From: an uncultured Pseudoxanthomonas sp.
Lineage (GTDB): Bacteria > Pseudomonadota > Gammaproteobacteria > Xanthomonadales > Xanthomonadaceae
Assembly (NCBI GenBank): GCA_946479745.1
Contig: CAMLGZ010000004.1
Span: 124,001-188,000, forward strand
DNA length: 64,000 bases
Reading direction: 5' to 3'
Below, in pieces: positions 7,807 through 17,235 of this stretch. The notes below the pieces were generated by a model, which was given only the letters and a program-made list of their open reading frames with translations, was not told where the DNA came from and did not search any database. The stretch's first letter is position 1. The number at the start of each line of letters is the position of its first letter. A program made the position numbers and the translations under genes.

Positions 7807-9216
7807 TTAGCGGATGATGAAATCGATGAAGCGCGCCACCTTCGAATACGGCGGCTTGAGCATATCGCTGCCCGCACGCCGCGGCTGCCACAGGATCGGG
7901 AGCGCTTTGCTGAAGGCGTCGAAACCCGCGCGACCGTGGTAGGCGCCCATGCCGCTGGGGCCGATGCCGCCGAAGGGCAGGTTGTTGATGCCGAAATGCA
8001 GCACGGTGTCGTTGACGGTGACGCCGCCGGCCAGAGTGTTGCGCAGGATCTTCTCCACACTGCCGCGGTCGTGGCTGAAGGGATACAGCGACAGCGGCCG
8101 GTCGTGCGCGTTGACGTAGGCGATGGCTTCGTCGAGGTTGCGGTAGGACTTGATGGGCAGAATCGGCCCGAAGATCTCTTCCTGCATCACCAGCGCATCG
8201 TCGCCCGGTTCCAGCACCACGGTCGGTGCGAACAGGCGTTCGCCCGGTTTGCCGTGTTCGCCCAGTGGCAGCACCTGCAGGCCGCGCGTGCGCGCGTCCT
8301 GCAGATAATTTTCCAGGCGCGCGTACTGGCCGTCGTTGATGATGCGGGTGTAGTCGCCCGAATCGGCCAGCGATCCATAGCGCGCACGCACTTGTTCTTG
8401 CAGCGCGGCCGCCAATGCCGGGGCGCGCCCTTCGTCGATCAACACGTAATCAGGGGCGATGCAGGTCTGCCCGCCGTTGAACCATTTGCCGGTCGCCAAA
8501 CGCGCGGCGGCCTGTTCCACCGGGAAATCGGCGCACACGATGGCCGGCGACTTGCCGCCAAGCTCCAGCGTCAGCGGGGTCAGGTTGGGCGCTGCGGCGG
8601 CCATGACCTTGCGGCCGACTGCGGTGGAACCGGTGAACACCAGATGGTCGAAAGGCAACGCTGCGAAGGCGCCCGCCACGTCCGCACCGCCTGCGGCCAC
8701 GGCTACGCGATCGGCGGGGAAGACTTCCGCCAACAGGTTGCGCAGGAAGCCGGTGGTGTTGGGCGTGTGCTCGGAAGGCTTGAGGTAGACGTGATTGCCG
8801 GCGGCGATGGCGGTGGCCAGCGGGATCAGGGCCAGATTGACCGGATAGTTCCAGGGCGCGATCACGCCCACCACGCCCACCGGTTCCGGACGGATCTCCG
8901 CACGCGCCGGCCAGAAGCGCCAGCCCACGCCCACGCGGGTGGGTTTCATCCACCGGCGCAGATGCTTGCGCAGGTGGTCGATCTCGTTGAGCACGGTCAT
9001 GCCGTCGGCCAGCAGCGTTTCGTGCCGCGAGCGGTGGCCGAAGTCGCTGGCGACGACGTCGGCCATTTCTTCCAGCCGCCGCTTCAGAACGTCGCGCAGA
9101 CGCTGCAGGTCGTCGCGGCGCTGGGCGTAATCCGGCCGTCTGGATTGCCAGCCTGCGCGGAGGCGGGCCAGGGTGCTGGAAAGTTCGGTGATCGGAGTAT
9201 CGGCGGCAGTGTCCAT
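7807..9216 (-). CDS. Coniferyl-aldehyde-dehydrogenase-like NAD(P) aldehyde dehydrogenase
   Basis: A 469-residue aldehyde dehydrogenase. It has the cofactor-binding PWNYPVNLALIPLATAIAAG, the FTGSTAVGRKV strand, the catalytic base in LELGGKSP, and the nucleophilic Cys in FNGGQTCIAPDYV. The C-terminal FGGIGPSGMGAYHG is typical of the ALDH3/coniferyl aldehyde dehydrogenase branch (CalB-like), so an aromatic or long-chain aldehyde substrate is likely. The ATG at 9216 (MDTAADTP) is chosen over an earlier start that would cover the 50-bp divergent promoter gap with the gamma-carbonic anhydrase gene. Confidence 0.9.
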   Translation of the reverse strand: MDTAADTPITELSSTLARLRAGWQSRRPDYAQRRDDLQRLRDVLKRRLEEMADVVASDFGHRSRHETLLADGMTVLNEIDHLRKHLRRWMKPTRVGVGWRFWPARAEIRPEPVGVVGVIAPWNYPVNLALIPLATAIAAGNHVYLKPSEHTPNTTGFLRNLLAEVFPADRVAVAAGGADVAGAFAALPFDHLVFTGSTAVGRKVMAAAAPNLTPLTLELGGKSPAIVCADFPVEQAAARLATGKWFNGGQTCIAPDYVLIDEGRAPALAAALQEQVRARYGSLADSGDYTRIINDGQYARLENYLQDARTRGLQVLPLGEHGKPGERLFAPTVVLEPGDDALVMQEEIFGPILPIKSYRNLDEAIAYVNAHDRPLSLYPFSHDRGSVEKILRNTLAGGVTVNDTVLHFGINNLPFGGIGPSGMGAYHGRAGFDAFSKALPILWQPRRAGSDMLKPPYSKVARFIDFIIR

Positions 9217-9266
9217 ACGCCAGAGTGTAGTCGGGCCTCCGCGGGCTTGCGCATTACAATGCGCCG

Positions 9267-9797
9267 ATGACCGCACTACGCCCCTATCTTGGCCGGCTTC
9301 CCACCCTTGGCCAGCGTGTTTACGTGGATCCGGCCGCCACCGTGATCGGCGAGGTGGAGCTGGGCGACGATGTTTCCGTGTGGCCGGGCACCATCATCCG
9401 CGGCGATGTGAATCACGTCCGCATCGGTGCGCGCACCAATGTCCAGGACGGCACCATCATCCACGTCAGCCACCACAGCCCATACAACCAGGCCGGCTAT
9501 CCGACCCTGATCGGAGAAGACGTCACCGTTGGCCACGGCACCATCATCCATGCCTGCAGCATCGGCGACCGCTGCCTGATCGGCATGGGCGCGTGCATTC
9601 TGGACGGGGCGAAAGTGGAGACCCACGGCTTCGTTGGCGCCGGCGCCATCATCGGTCCGGGCAAGGTGGTGGGCGAAGGCGAGCTCTGGCTGGGCAATCC
9701 GGGACGCTTCGTGCGCCGGCTCAGCGACAAGGAAATCGAGAGCCTGCTGTACTCGGCGCAGCACTACGTACGTCTGAAAGACCAGTATCTCGCGTAG
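9267..9797 (+). CDS. Gamma-carbonic-anhydrase-family hexapeptide protein (YrdA-like)
   Basis: A 176-residue left-handed beta-helix protein with repeated hexapeptides, such as GDDVSVWPGTIIRGDVNHV and IGARTNVQDGTIIH. The three metal-ligand histidines can be seen in TIIHVSHHS and GHGTIIHAC. Homologues bind Zn or Fe; carbonic anhydrase activity has been shown only for some members. It is divergent from the aldehyde dehydrogenase. The stop TAG (9795-9797) is part of a REP palindrome that begins inside the last codons. Confidence 0.9.
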   Translation: MTALRPYLGRLPTLGQRVYVDPAATVIGEVELGDDVSVWPGTIIRGDVNHVRIGARTNVQDGTIIHVSHHSPYNQAGYPTLIGEDVTVGHGTIIHACSIGDRCLIGMGACILDGAKVETHGFVGAGAIIGPGKVVGEGELWLGNPGRFVRRLSDKEIESLLYSAQHYVRLKDQYLA

Positions 9798-9977
9798 GTC
9801 GGGGCTACGCCCCCGACGCTCCCGTAGGGCGGGCATCGCCCGCCGCTCTTGCACTTAGCGAAAAGCCGACGGGCAGTGCCCGCCCTACGTCTTCCGTAGC
9901 GCCAATCAGGTCGCATTTCGCCGAATCGTGGCCACCACCGAATGCCATGCGTCGGGGGCGTAGCCCCGACCTACGCG
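9791..9977. repeat. Nested REP palindromes
   Basis: Outer arms 9791-9819 and 9949-9977 (29 nt, core GTAGGTCGGGGCTACGCCCC) are exact inverted copies. Inside lies a second, different pair: CGTAGGGCGGGCATCGCCCG at about 9823-9842, and its inverted counterpart at about 9868-9889. This looks like one REP family inserted within another. Confidence 0.85.
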
Positions 9978-10055
9978 GCGTCCCGTTGCACCTGGACGCA
10001 GGTCACGCGACACTGGCATGCGGGCATGGGGATGCCCAATCACGGAGCGATAGAT

Positions 10056-10964
10056 ATGAAGGCGATGATTCGTGGCCTGCTGGCTACGTTGTGCGTGGGT
10101 ATGGTCCTGTCCGCAGCCGCGCAGGCGCCGGAGGAAACGAAAGAGTCGGGAACGACTCCAGAGCAGTTCGTCGCTTCGTTGCATTTCAAGGACGGAGAGA
10201 TCGCGGTACCGCAAGCCAAGGCGCACTTCCGCCTGACGCCCGCCTTCCATTATCTGGAGCAGGCCGACGCGCGCCGCGTACTGGAAGAACTGTGGGGCAA
10301 TCCACCGGATGAAAGCGTGCTGGGCCTGATCGTGCCGGCCGCTCCGACTTTGACGGACGGCAAGAGCTGGGCGGTAGTGGTGACTTATTCCGACGACGGC
10401 TACGTCTCCGACGAGGACGCCGCCAAGATCGACTACCAGGAAATGCTGGAAGAAATGCAGCAGGGCACCAAGGACGAGAACGCCGCACGCAAGGAAGCCG
10501 GCTACGGCACCGTTGATCTGCTGGGTTGGGCCGTGGCGCCGCGCTACGACGCCGCCAACAAGAAAATGTACTGGGCCAAGGAGCTGAAGTTCGACGAGTC
10601 CAAGGACAACACGCTGAACTACGACATACGCGTGCTCGGCCGTAACGGCTATCTGAGCCTCAATGCCGTCTCCGGCATGTCCGAGCTGGGACTGGTGCAG
10701 ACCGGCATGCAGCAACTGCTGCCGATGACCGAGTTCGACGCCGGTGCCCGCTACGCCGATTACGACGCCTCCACCGACAAGGTCGCCGCCTATGGCGTGG
10801 CCGCGTTGATCGGCGGCGGGCTGGCGGCCAAGGCCGGGCTGTTCGCGAAGCTGGGGTTGGTCCTGGCCAAGTTCTGGAAGCTGGGTCTGATCGCGGTCGC
10901 GGGGTTGGGCGCGCTGATCAAGAAGATGTTCAGTGGCAAGCGTGAAAAGGGTTCGGTCAGCTGA
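10056..10964 (+). CDS. DUF2167 family membrane protein
   Basis: A 302-residue protein of the DUF2167 family. It has an N-terminal signal peptide (MKAMIRGLLATLCVGMVLSAAAQA) and a soluble domain with GYVSDEDAAKIDY and the conserved GWAVAPRYDAANKKMYWAKE. A C-terminal hydrophobic part (about 245-290) is followed by a basic tail. The family is exported and membrane-anchored; its function is unknown. The ATG at 10056 has GGAG upstream. A small membrane protein gene follows after 38 bases with its own good ribosome-binding site and is probably co-transcribed. Confidence 0.88.
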   Translation: MKAMIRGLLATLCVGMVLSAAAQAPEETKESGTTPEQFVASLHFKDGEIAVPQAKAHFRLTPAFHYLEQADARRVLEELWGNPPDESVLGLIVPAAPTLTDGKSWAVVVTYSDDGYVSDEDAAKIDYQEMLEEMQQGTKDENAARKEAGYGTVDLLGWAVAPRYDAANKKMYWAKELKFDESKDNTLNYDIRVLGRNGYLSLNAVSGMSELGLVQTGMQQLLPMTEFDAGARYADYDASTDKVAAYGVAALIGGGLAAKAGLFAKLGLVLAKFWKLGLIAVAGLGALIKKMFSGKREKGSVS

Positions 10965-11002
10965 CCGCGGACAACCGTTCAATATTCAACAAGGAGAAAC
11001 GC

Positions 11003-11200
11003 GTGAAATCACTCGGCATGTACATGGCCATCTTCGGCCTCGGCTCCATAATCCTCAACTTCTTCGACATGCAGTTCAAGATTCTTTCGTGGATCGACAA
11101 CTGGGGTCCCACCGTAGGCTGGTCGATCCGCATCGGCCTGATCGTGGTCGGCGCCGCAATCTGGTTTTTCACGCCGAGCAAGGAAGAGGCGGCGGCCTGA
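11003..11200 (+). CDS. Small membrane protein of unknown function
   Basis: A 65-residue protein with two hydrophobic helices (about 5-22 and 42-58) and an acidic tail PSKEEAAA. It begins with GTG at 11003, preceded by AAGGAG at a 6-base spacing. It follows the DUF2167 gene closely, suggesting a shared operon. No family is recognised with confidence. Confidence 0.75.
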   Translation: MKSLGMYMAIFGLGSIILNFFDMQFKILSWIDNWGPTVGWSIRIGLIVVGAAIWFFTPSKEEAAA

Positions 11201-11224
11201 ATACAGACGCTGCCGTGCCCGTTG

Positions 11225-11494
11225 CTAGGGCGCGGTGGCGGCTTCAAGCTGGCCGAGAAACGCAAGCGCCTGGGTGCGGTCGTCTCCGCACATCTCCATC
11301 GACGGCCGCAGTGAGGCGCAGAACGCCGGCCGCTCGGGTTTTCCGAACAGCCTGCAGCGCAGGTCTTCGTCCAACTGCACGCAAGGCACGCCCGCCGGCT
11401 TGCCCTGCGGCATGCCTGGTATGGGCGAGGTGATCGACGGCGCGATGCAGCAGGCGCCGCAACGGCTGCGGCAGGGGAATGAGGTTTGCGTCAC
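11225..11494 (-). CDS. YkgJ-family cysteine cluster protein
   Basis: An 89-residue Zn/Fe-binding CxxxCxxC-type protein (UPF0153/YkgJ family). Cysteines appear as CRSRCGACC near the N-terminus, then [15 protein letters not shown] and FCASL. The pattern CGACC....PC.......C matches the family. The frame opens with GTG at 11494; no strong ribosome-binding site is evident. The cellular role is unknown. Confidence 0.85.
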   Translation of the reverse strand: MTQTSFPCRSRCGACCIAPSITSPIPGMPQGKPAGVPCVQLDEDLRCRLFGKPERPAFCASLRPSMEMCGDDRTQALAFLGQLEAATAP

Positions 11495-11674
11495 CGCAAC
11501 AGTCTAGCCGCGCTGGGCAAGGCGTGGATTCGCAGCTAAAGTCAGCTCCGACGGGAACAGGACAACAGGAACGCGCATGTCGCGCAAAGAATCTCCGCGG
11601 ACTGGATTCCGCCATTGGCAGCGCCCGCAAGGGTCGAGTCTCCGCGTTGCCTCGACCGGTTGGGCCGGCGCTTG

Positions 11675-12355
11675 ATGCTGGATACCTATCGCGAGGTGGT
11701 CACGCCCGAAGGCGTGGCCCTGCATCTGCCTGTCGCCGGTCCGGTGCCGCGTGCGGTGGCGTGGGGCATCGATCTGGCCGTCCGTTTGGGCATCCTGATG
11801 CTGGTCGGCACCGTGCTGGCCCTGCTGGGCGCGGCCGGACAGGGTTTGTACCTGATCCTGACGTTCCTGATCTTCTGGGCCTATCCCATCCTGTTCGAGG
11901 TGCTATGGGACGGACAGACGCCTGGCAAGAAAGCCATGTCGCTGCGCGTGGTCAACGGCGACGGCGCGCCGGTGGGCTGGTTGCCGGCGATCACCCGCAA
12001 TCTGCTGCGCACCGTGGACATGCTGCCGTTCGGTTACGCCGCCGGCCTGGTCGCCTGTCTGGCCGATCCGCACGCGCGGCGCCTGGGCGACATGGTGGCC
12101 GGCACGCTGGTGGTGCACAACGAGCGCGAACGCGATGCGGCGGCCGCGCCGGTGAACGCGGTGCTTGCGCCCAGCGCGGGACTGCAACCGGCGGAACAGG
12201 CGGCCGTGGTCGCCTTCGGCGAACGCGCGCCGCTGCTGACGCCCGCGCGGCAGGAAGAACTGGCCAACATCGTCGAACCGCTGACCGGCAGCCGCGGCCA
12301 GAGCGGCGTGCTGCGCCTGTACGGCATGGCCAACTGGTTGTTGGGGCGGCGATGA
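11675..12355 (+). CDS. RDD-family membrane protein
   Basis: A 226-residue RDD-domain protein. It has the early Arg-rich turn PRAVAWGIDLAVR, a hydrophobic pair (about 32-75), GQTPGKKAMSLRVV, and the late RRLGDMVAGTLVV with the conserved RxxD-like residues. A cytoplasmic tail of about 70 residues follows. It is the first gene of a six-gene operon, and its stop TGA overlaps the ATG of the next gene (ATGA). RDD proteins are associated with transport or ion exchange in a few cases; here the partner genes suggest an envelope or stress assembly. Confidence 0.88.
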   Translation: MLDTYREVVTPEGVALHLPVAGPVPRAVAWGIDLAVRLGILMLVGTVLALLGAAGQGLYLILTFLIFWAYPILFEVLWDGQTPGKKAMSLRVVNGDGAPVGWLPAITRNLLRTVDMLPFGYAAGLVACLADPHARRLGDMVAGTLVVHNERERDAAAAPVNAVLAPSAGLQPAEQAAVVAFGERAPLLTPARQEELANIVEPLTGSRGQSGVLRLYGMANWLLGRR

Positions 12356-13356
12356 GGCAGGAACAATTCGTCGCCCGCCATCAACGCGAATGGCAGCAAT
12401 TCGAACACTGGCTGGAAACGCGTGGCGATACGCGCCACGCGCTGACCGAGCGCAACATCGGCGACATCGGCGATGAAGACATTCCCGCGCGCTATCGGCG
12501 CCTGTGCCAGCAACTGGCGCTGGCGCGCAAACGTGGCTACAGCCCGGTGGTGACCGCGCGGCTGCAGGCGCTGATGCAGCGTGGCCACAACTTGCTGTAC
12601 CGCACGCCGGCGCCGCGCTGGCAGCGCGCGGTCGAATTCCTGCTCGCCGACTTTCCGCGCCTCGTGCGCAGCGAGGCCGGTTGCATGTGGGCCGCGCTGG
12701 CGCTGTTCGCGGTGCCGCTGGTGACGATGTTCGTGCTGTTGCAGTTCTATCCGGAACTGATCCACGGCCTGATGAGTCCGCAGGAAGTGGCGCAGCTGGA
12801 GCGCATGTACGACCCCGCCAACGAAAGCAACAAGCTGGGACGCGAAAGCGGCACCGACTGGGCCATGTTCGGCCACTACATCATGAACAACATCAGCATC
12901 GGCCTGCGTACTTTCGCCAGTGGGTTGCTGGCGGGCGTCGGCACAATCCTGGTGTTGATCCTCAACGGCGTCGGTATCGGCGCGGCGTTCGGACACCTGC
13001 AACAGATCGGCTCGGGCGATCCGCTGTGGCGTTTCGTCGCCGGCCACGCGCCGTTCGAGCTGACCGCCATCGTGCTTGCCGGTGGCGCGGGATTGCGGCT
13101 GGGTTTCAACCTGATCGCGCCGGGCCGCCGCACCCGTATCGATGCGCTGGTCGCTGGCGGCCTCAAGGGCGCCAGACTGTGCCTGGGCATCGCCTTCATG
13201 CTGTTGGTGGCGGCTTTCATCGAAGCGTTCTGGTCGTCCACGCAATCCATTCCCGCATCGGTCAAGTACACGGTATCGGGCGTGCTGTGGACGCTGGTGC
13301 TGCTGTGGTTGTGGCGCGGTGGCCGCAACCAGCCGGGAGACGCCGATGCGTCTTGA
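12352..13356 (+). CDS. Stage II sporulation protein M-like (SpoIIM/DUF95) membrane protein
   Basis: A 334-residue protein of the SpoIIM family. A cytoplasmic N-terminal domain begins MRQEQFVARHQREWQQFE, and about six hydrophobic segments follow from residue 110 onward (LALFAVPLVTMFVLLQFY, GVGTILVLILNGVGIGAAFG). Non-sporulating proteobacteria carry this family beside RDD, MoxR and DUF58 genes, as seen here. The ATG overlaps the RDD stop by four bases, and its own stop overlaps the next gene by eleven bases, so translation is coupled. Confidence 0.85.
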   Translation: MRQEQFVARHQREWQQFEHWLETRGDTRHALTERNIGDIGDEDIPARYRRLCQQLALARKRGYSPVVTARLQALMQRGHNLLYRTPAPRWQRAVEFLLADFPRLVRSEAGCMWAALALFAVPLVTMFVLLQFYPELIHGLMSPQEVAQLERMYDPANESNKLGRESGTDWAMFGHYIMNNISIGLRTFASGLLAGVGTILVLILNGVGIGAAFGHLQQIGSGDPLWRFVAGHAPFELTAIVLAGGAGLRLGFNLIAPGRRTRIDALVAGGLKGARLCLGIAFMLLVAAFIEAFWSSTQSIPASVKYTVSGVLWTLVLLWLWRGGRNQPGDADAS

Positions 13357-14884
13357 GCAGATGACCGTGCACCTGCGCTCGCGTTCGGCGTGGGAGGCGG
13401 TGGAACTGGGAACGGCGCTGGTGCGCCGGCACGCCGCGACCATCTGGAAAGCCTGGGTGCTGGTCACGTTGCCTCTGTTTCTCGCTCTCAATGCCATTGC
13501 GTGGGCGCTAGATGCGATGTGGCTGGCCTGGGTGTTGATGTTGTGGGTGAAGCCAGCACTGGACAGGATTCCGTTGTTCGTGATCTCACGCAGTGTGTTC
13601 GGCGCCACGCCTACCGTCCGCGAGACACTGCTCGCGCAATTGCACTGGGGTTGGGGGCTGGTGCTGCACTACCTGACTTGGCGCAGACTCAGTCCGGCCC
13701 GCTCATTGTTGATGCCGATAGAGCTGCTGGAAGGTGTCAAAGGTTCGCGCTTGCGGGAACGAAAGCGAGTTCTGGGCGGCTCGGTTTACGGAAACGCAGC
13801 GCTGCTGACCTATGTATTCCTGTGTTTTCAGGCATCACTGACCTTTGCCTGCCTGTTCCTGATCCTGATGTTCATACAGCCGGAGTACCTGCCGGAAACG
13901 GTACGCGCTGGTTGGGCGATGATCGGTGAGCGAACGCCATGGTGGGCGATGGCAACATGGAACTTTTTCGTCTGGGTCGCGGTTTCGGTCGTCGAACCCT
14001 TCTTCGTCGGTGCCGGCTTCGGCCTCTACCTCAATCGCCGCACCCAGATCGAAGCCTGGGACGTGGAAATCGCCTTCCGCAAGCTGCGCGCAAGACTGAC
14101 CGCCGCGGCCGCGCCGTTCGCACTGGTGCTGGTTCTGCTGGGCGCCGGCCTGGCTCCCGCACGTGCGCAGGAAGCGCAGGCTCCGACCCAGCCGGCCAAG
14201 GAAAAGGAAGAAGCACCGACGTTGCCGGCCGTGTTCGGCGATGCGCGCGTCGACGAACGCGGTTTCAGCAAGGCCGTGGACCAGGCCTATCGCGATCCCC
14301 TGCTCAATTCCAAAAGCAAGCAGGTGACGTGGGAGAAGCGGGACAAAACCAAGCCCAAGCCGCCGCCACAACGCGACATGTCGTGGCTGTCCGGTTTCGC
14401 CACGGCGTTCGCCTTCATCGCCGAATGGGGCCTGTGGATACTGGTTGCCGGACTGGTGGCGATCCTGTTGCTGACCCTGCGTCACTGGCTGCCGTGGATG
14501 CGCGGATCGCTGCGTCGGCGCAAGCCGCTGCCGGTGGAGGTGGAAACCGAGGCCTTGCAGATTCCTGAAATCCTGCCCGACAACGTGCCGGCCGAAGCAC
14601 GGCGATTGTGGACGCAGGGCAAGCCGCGGCATGCGCTGGCGCTGCTGTACCGCGCCAGCGTGGAAACCATGGCCAAGCGCGCCGAAGTCGCCCTGCCGCC
14701 CGGCGCCACCGAATCCGAATGCCTGCGCGCCTCGCGGCGCATGCCCGACGGTGAAGACCGCAGCCTGTTCGCGCGGATGGTGCGCGTGTGGCAATACGCG
14801 GCCTATGCGCAGCAGCTGCCCGCGCAGGAAGAATTCGACGATCTGCTGTCCAGCCTGCAGCAACGCTACCGGTGGGCGGCATGA
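13346..14884 (+). CDS. DUF4129 domain membrane protein
   Basis: A 512-residue protein. Its N-terminal half has several hydrophobic segments (about 35-65, 155-185, 200-235, 255-275). A polar Pro/Lys-rich linker (APTQPAKEKEEAPTLP) follows, then a further membrane helix near 355-375 and a C-terminal DUF4129 domain (EARRLWTQGKPRHALALLYR, ARMVRVWQYAAYAQ). DUF4129 proteins pair with MoxR and DUF58 genes. Start ATG 13346 lies inside the SpoIIM-like gene; the end overlaps the DUF4350 gene by four bases. Confidence 0.85.
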   Translation: MRLEQMTVHLRSRSAWEAVELGTALVRRHAATIWKAWVLVTLPLFLALNAIAWALDAMWLAWVLMLWVKPALDRIPLFVISRSVFGATPTVRETLLAQLHWGWGLVLHYLTWRRLSPARSLLMPIELLEGVKGSRLRERKRVLGGSVYGNAALLTYVFLCFQASLTFACLFLILMFIQPEYLPETVRAGWAMIGERTPWWAMATWNFFVWVAVSVVEPFFVGAGFGLYLNRRTQIEAWDVEIAFRKLRARLTAAAAPFALVLVLLGAGLAPARAQEAQAPTQPAKEKEEAPTLPAVFGDARVDERGFSKAVDQAYRDPLLNSKSKQVTWEKRDKTKPKPPPQRDMSWLSGFATAFAFIAEWGLWILVAGLVAILLLTLRHWLPWMRGSLRRRKPLPVEVETEALQIPEILPDNVPAEARRLWTQGKPRHALALLYRASVETMAKRAEVALPPGATESECLRASRRMPDGEDRSLFARMVRVWQYAAYAQQLPAQEEFDDLLSSLQQRYRWAA

Positions 14885-16065
14885 GCCGGTTGGGTTCCAC
14901 CGCGCGTATCGTGTTGATCGTGCTGCTGGCTGCGGCGGTGATAGGCGGTGCCGTGGCCTGGTTCCTGCATACCTATGAAAAGGTGGAGCGCGAAATCGCG
15001 CTTCCGCCGCGCGGCGAAGCCAGCTACAACCCGCTGTACGCGCTGAAGAAGGCCTTGCAGGCCGACGGAGTCAAAGTCGAATCGCGCCAGCGCCTCAATC
15101 TGGCCACACAGCAACTCGGCGCGCACGACACCCTGTTGATCCTCAACGATCCGCGCACCATGACCCCGGTGGAATCCCGCCGGTTGCTGGAATGGGTGGC
15201 CGGCGGCGGGCATCTGCTGGTGCGCACTCCGCCGACGGTGAGTCATGACGAGGAAGCCAGTGTTCCGATCCTGGAGGATCTCGGCATATTCCTGAGCGAC
15301 GAATCGCCGGAATGCGAGCCGTTGCAGGTGGAGGGCCAGGATGGCCACATCGAGTTCTGCAGCGGCCGCCGCTTTTATTTCGACGAAGTCGAACCCGAAC
15401 TTTCCTGGGGCGATCTGCAGGCCAATTACGTGTATGCGCGGCTGGCGCATGGCAAGGGCCATCTGGACGTGCTGGCCGATTTCGATTTCCTGACCAACAA
15501 AGGCAGCACCGACGGCGGTTTTCTGGGCATGGGCAAAGACGATCAGACCGGTGGCCTGCGCGATGGCCCGCATCGCGCATTGGCACGGCAGATACTGGCG
15601 CCCAATTACGGCCAGGGCACCGTGCACCTGGTCTACGCCGCGCAAATGCCTTCGCTGTTCCGCACCGTACTGACGCAGGGCTGGCCGGTGTGGGCGCCGC
15701 TGCTGTTGGCGCTGCTGGCCTGGTTGTGGCTGCGCATGCAGCGCTTCGGCCCCTTGCGGCCATCGCCGCCGGCCGAACGGCGTTCGCTGCTGGAACACGT
15801 GCGCGCCAGCGGCGAACATCTGTTCCGTTACAACAAGCGCGCCCTGCTGTACGCGGCGGTGCGCAACTCTTTCCTGGCCCGCTTGCGCCGCCGCGATCCC
15901 ATGGCCGCGGCGTTGTCCGGCGAAGCCCAGATCGATGCGATCGCCACGCGTTTGAACATTTCCGCCGACAAAATAAGAACCGCGCTGCAGCCGCCGTCTT
16001 CGCACGACAAGCCCGCTTTCCGCGACCGCATTTCCACTCTGATCCAGCTGAGAAACCGCATATGA
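14881..16065 (+). CDS. DUF4350 domain membrane protein
   Basis: A 394-residue protein with an N-terminal membrane anchor (about 9-28). The DUF4350 domain has a GATase-like fold (NPLYALKKALQADGVKVESRQ, TLLILNDPRTMTPVE, GGGHLLVRTP). A second helix near residue 270-290 (WAPLLLALLAWLWLRMQRFG) and a cytoplasmic helical tail follow. Overlaps at both ends (ATGA at 14881 and 16062) place it in the same translational unit as DUF4129 and MoxR. Confidence 0.87.
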   Translation: MSRLGSTARIVLIVLLAAAVIGGAVAWFLHTYEKVEREIALPPRGEASYNPLYALKKALQADGVKVESRQRLNLATQQLGAHDTLLILNDPRTMTPVESRRLLEWVAGGGHLLVRTPPTVSHDEEASVPILEDLGIFLSDESPECEPLQVEGQDGHIEFCSGRRFYFDEVEPELSWGDLQANYVYARLAHGKGHLDVLADFDFLTNKGSTDGGFLGMGKDDQTGGLRDGPHRALARQILAPNYGQGTVHLVYAAQMPSLFRTVLTQGWPVWAPLLLALLAWLWLRMQRFGPLRPSPPAERRSLLEHVRASGEHLFRYNKRALLYAAVRNSFLARLRRRDPMAAALSGEAQIDAIATRLNISADKIRTALQPPSSHDKPAFRDRISTLIQLRNRI

Positions 16066-17090
16066 ACGATGAAACCGCAAACGCGCCCACCGCTTCCGTA
16101 AATGCGCCCGCCGCTATCGCCAGTGGTGCCATCACCGGCCAAGCGCTGGCAGAGCGCGCCGCCGCCGTGCGCGAGGAAGTCTCCAAGGCCTTCATCGGCC
16201 AGCCGGAGGTGCTGGACCAGATCCTCATTGCGCTGCTCGCTGGCGGCCATGTGCTGATCGAAGGCGTTCCCGGCCTGGGCAAAACGCTGCTGGTGCGTGC
16301 ATTGGCGCAGGCGCTGGAACTCAACTACGCGCGCGTGCAGTTCACCTCCGACCTGATGCCCAGCGACGTCAGTGGCCACGCGGTCTATGATCCCAAGACG
16401 GAAAGTTTCAAGATCCGCCGCGGTCCGGTGTTCACCAACCTGCTGCTGGCCGACGAAATCAACCGCGCGCCAGCCAAGACCCAATCCGCGTTGCTGGAAG
16501 TGATGCAGGAAGGGCAGGTCACCATCGAAGGCAAGCCCTTCGAACTGTCGCCGCCGTTCCTCGCCATGGCCACGCAGAATCCGGTGGAACAGGAAGGCAC
16601 CTATCCGTTGCCGGAGGCGCAGTTGGACCGTTTCCTGCTGAAGATACTGATCGACTATCCGCAGCTGGCCGACGAAAAACGCATGGTCGACGCCATCACC
16701 ACCGGCCGCAGCGCGGGCGATTTCGATCTCTCCCAGGTGCGCCGCGTGCTCGGTGCCGGCGACATCGTGGCCATGCAGAACGGTACCGCCGCGGTGATCG
16801 TGGACGAGCAGGTGATCGATTACGCGGTGCGCATAGTGGCCGCCACGCGCAAGTGGCCGGGCATCTCGCTGGGTGCCGGCCCGCGCGGCAGCATCGCGCT
16901 GGTCCGCGCGGCGCGCGCGCAGGCGGTGCTGCAAGGCCGCGATTTCGTCACGCCCGATGACGTACGCGAAATCGCCAAGCCGGCCCTGAGGCACCGCATT
17001 ACCCTGTCGCCGGAACTGCAGATCGAAGGCCAATCGCCCGACGATGCCCTGCACGCGCTGCTGGCCAAGGTGGAAGCGCCGCGGAAATGA
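16062..17090 (+). CDS. MoxR-family AAA+ ATPase
   Basis: A 342-residue MoxR ATPase, a chaperone-like AAA+ protein often acting with VWA/DUF58 partners. Walker A GVPGLGKT lies around residue 69-76. Walker B and sensor features are LLLADEINRAP and FLAMATQNPVEQEGTYPLPEAQLDRF. Arginine-finger and sensor 2 regions follow. It starts at the ATGA overlap with the DUF4350 gene. Its stop TGA (17088-17090) overlaps an ATG that would have opened the next gene in the pattern of this operon, but a REP element now lies there. Confidence 0.93.
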   Translation: MNDETANAPTASVNAPAAIASGAITGQALAERAAAVREEVSKAFIGQPEVLDQILIALLAGGHVLIEGVPGLGKTLLVRALAQALELNYARVQFTSDLMPSDVSGHAVYDPKTESFKIRRGPVFTNLLLADEINRAPAKTQSALLEVMQEGQVTIEGKPFELSPPFLAMATQNPVEQEGTYPLPEAQLDRFLLKILIDYPQLADEKRMVDAITTGRSAGDFDLSQVRRVLGAGDIVAMQNGTAAVIVDEQVIDYAVRIVAATRKWPGISLGAGPRGSIALVRAARAQAVLQGRDFVTPDDVREIAKPALRHRITLSPELQIEGQSPDDALHALLAKVEAPRK

Positions 17091-17121
17091 AGCCGCATGG
17101 CTACGCCCTTGCCCGGCTTGT

Positions 17122-17230
17122 CTTCCCCCTTTGCAAAAGGGGGGCCGAGGGGGATTTGCTTCTGACTTTGCTTTCGGGCGCTACCGTGAAGAGCAAATCC
17201 TCCCCAACCCTCCTTTTCCAAAGGAGGGAG
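17122..17230. repeat. REP palindrome, AAAGGGGG/GGGGATTTGC family (copy 2), within an operon
   Basis: Left arm 17124-17160 (CCCCCTTTGCAAAAGGGGGG then GGGGGATTTGCT) and right arm 17191-17229 (AGCAAATCC.., CCTTTTCCAAAGGAGGGA) form a long interrupted palindrome. It sits between moxR and the DUF58 gene in an operon whose other junctions all overlap. The last bases AAAGGAGGG act as the Shine-Dalgarno sequence of the DUF58 gene. Confidence 0.85.
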
Positions 17231-17235
17231 CCGCT

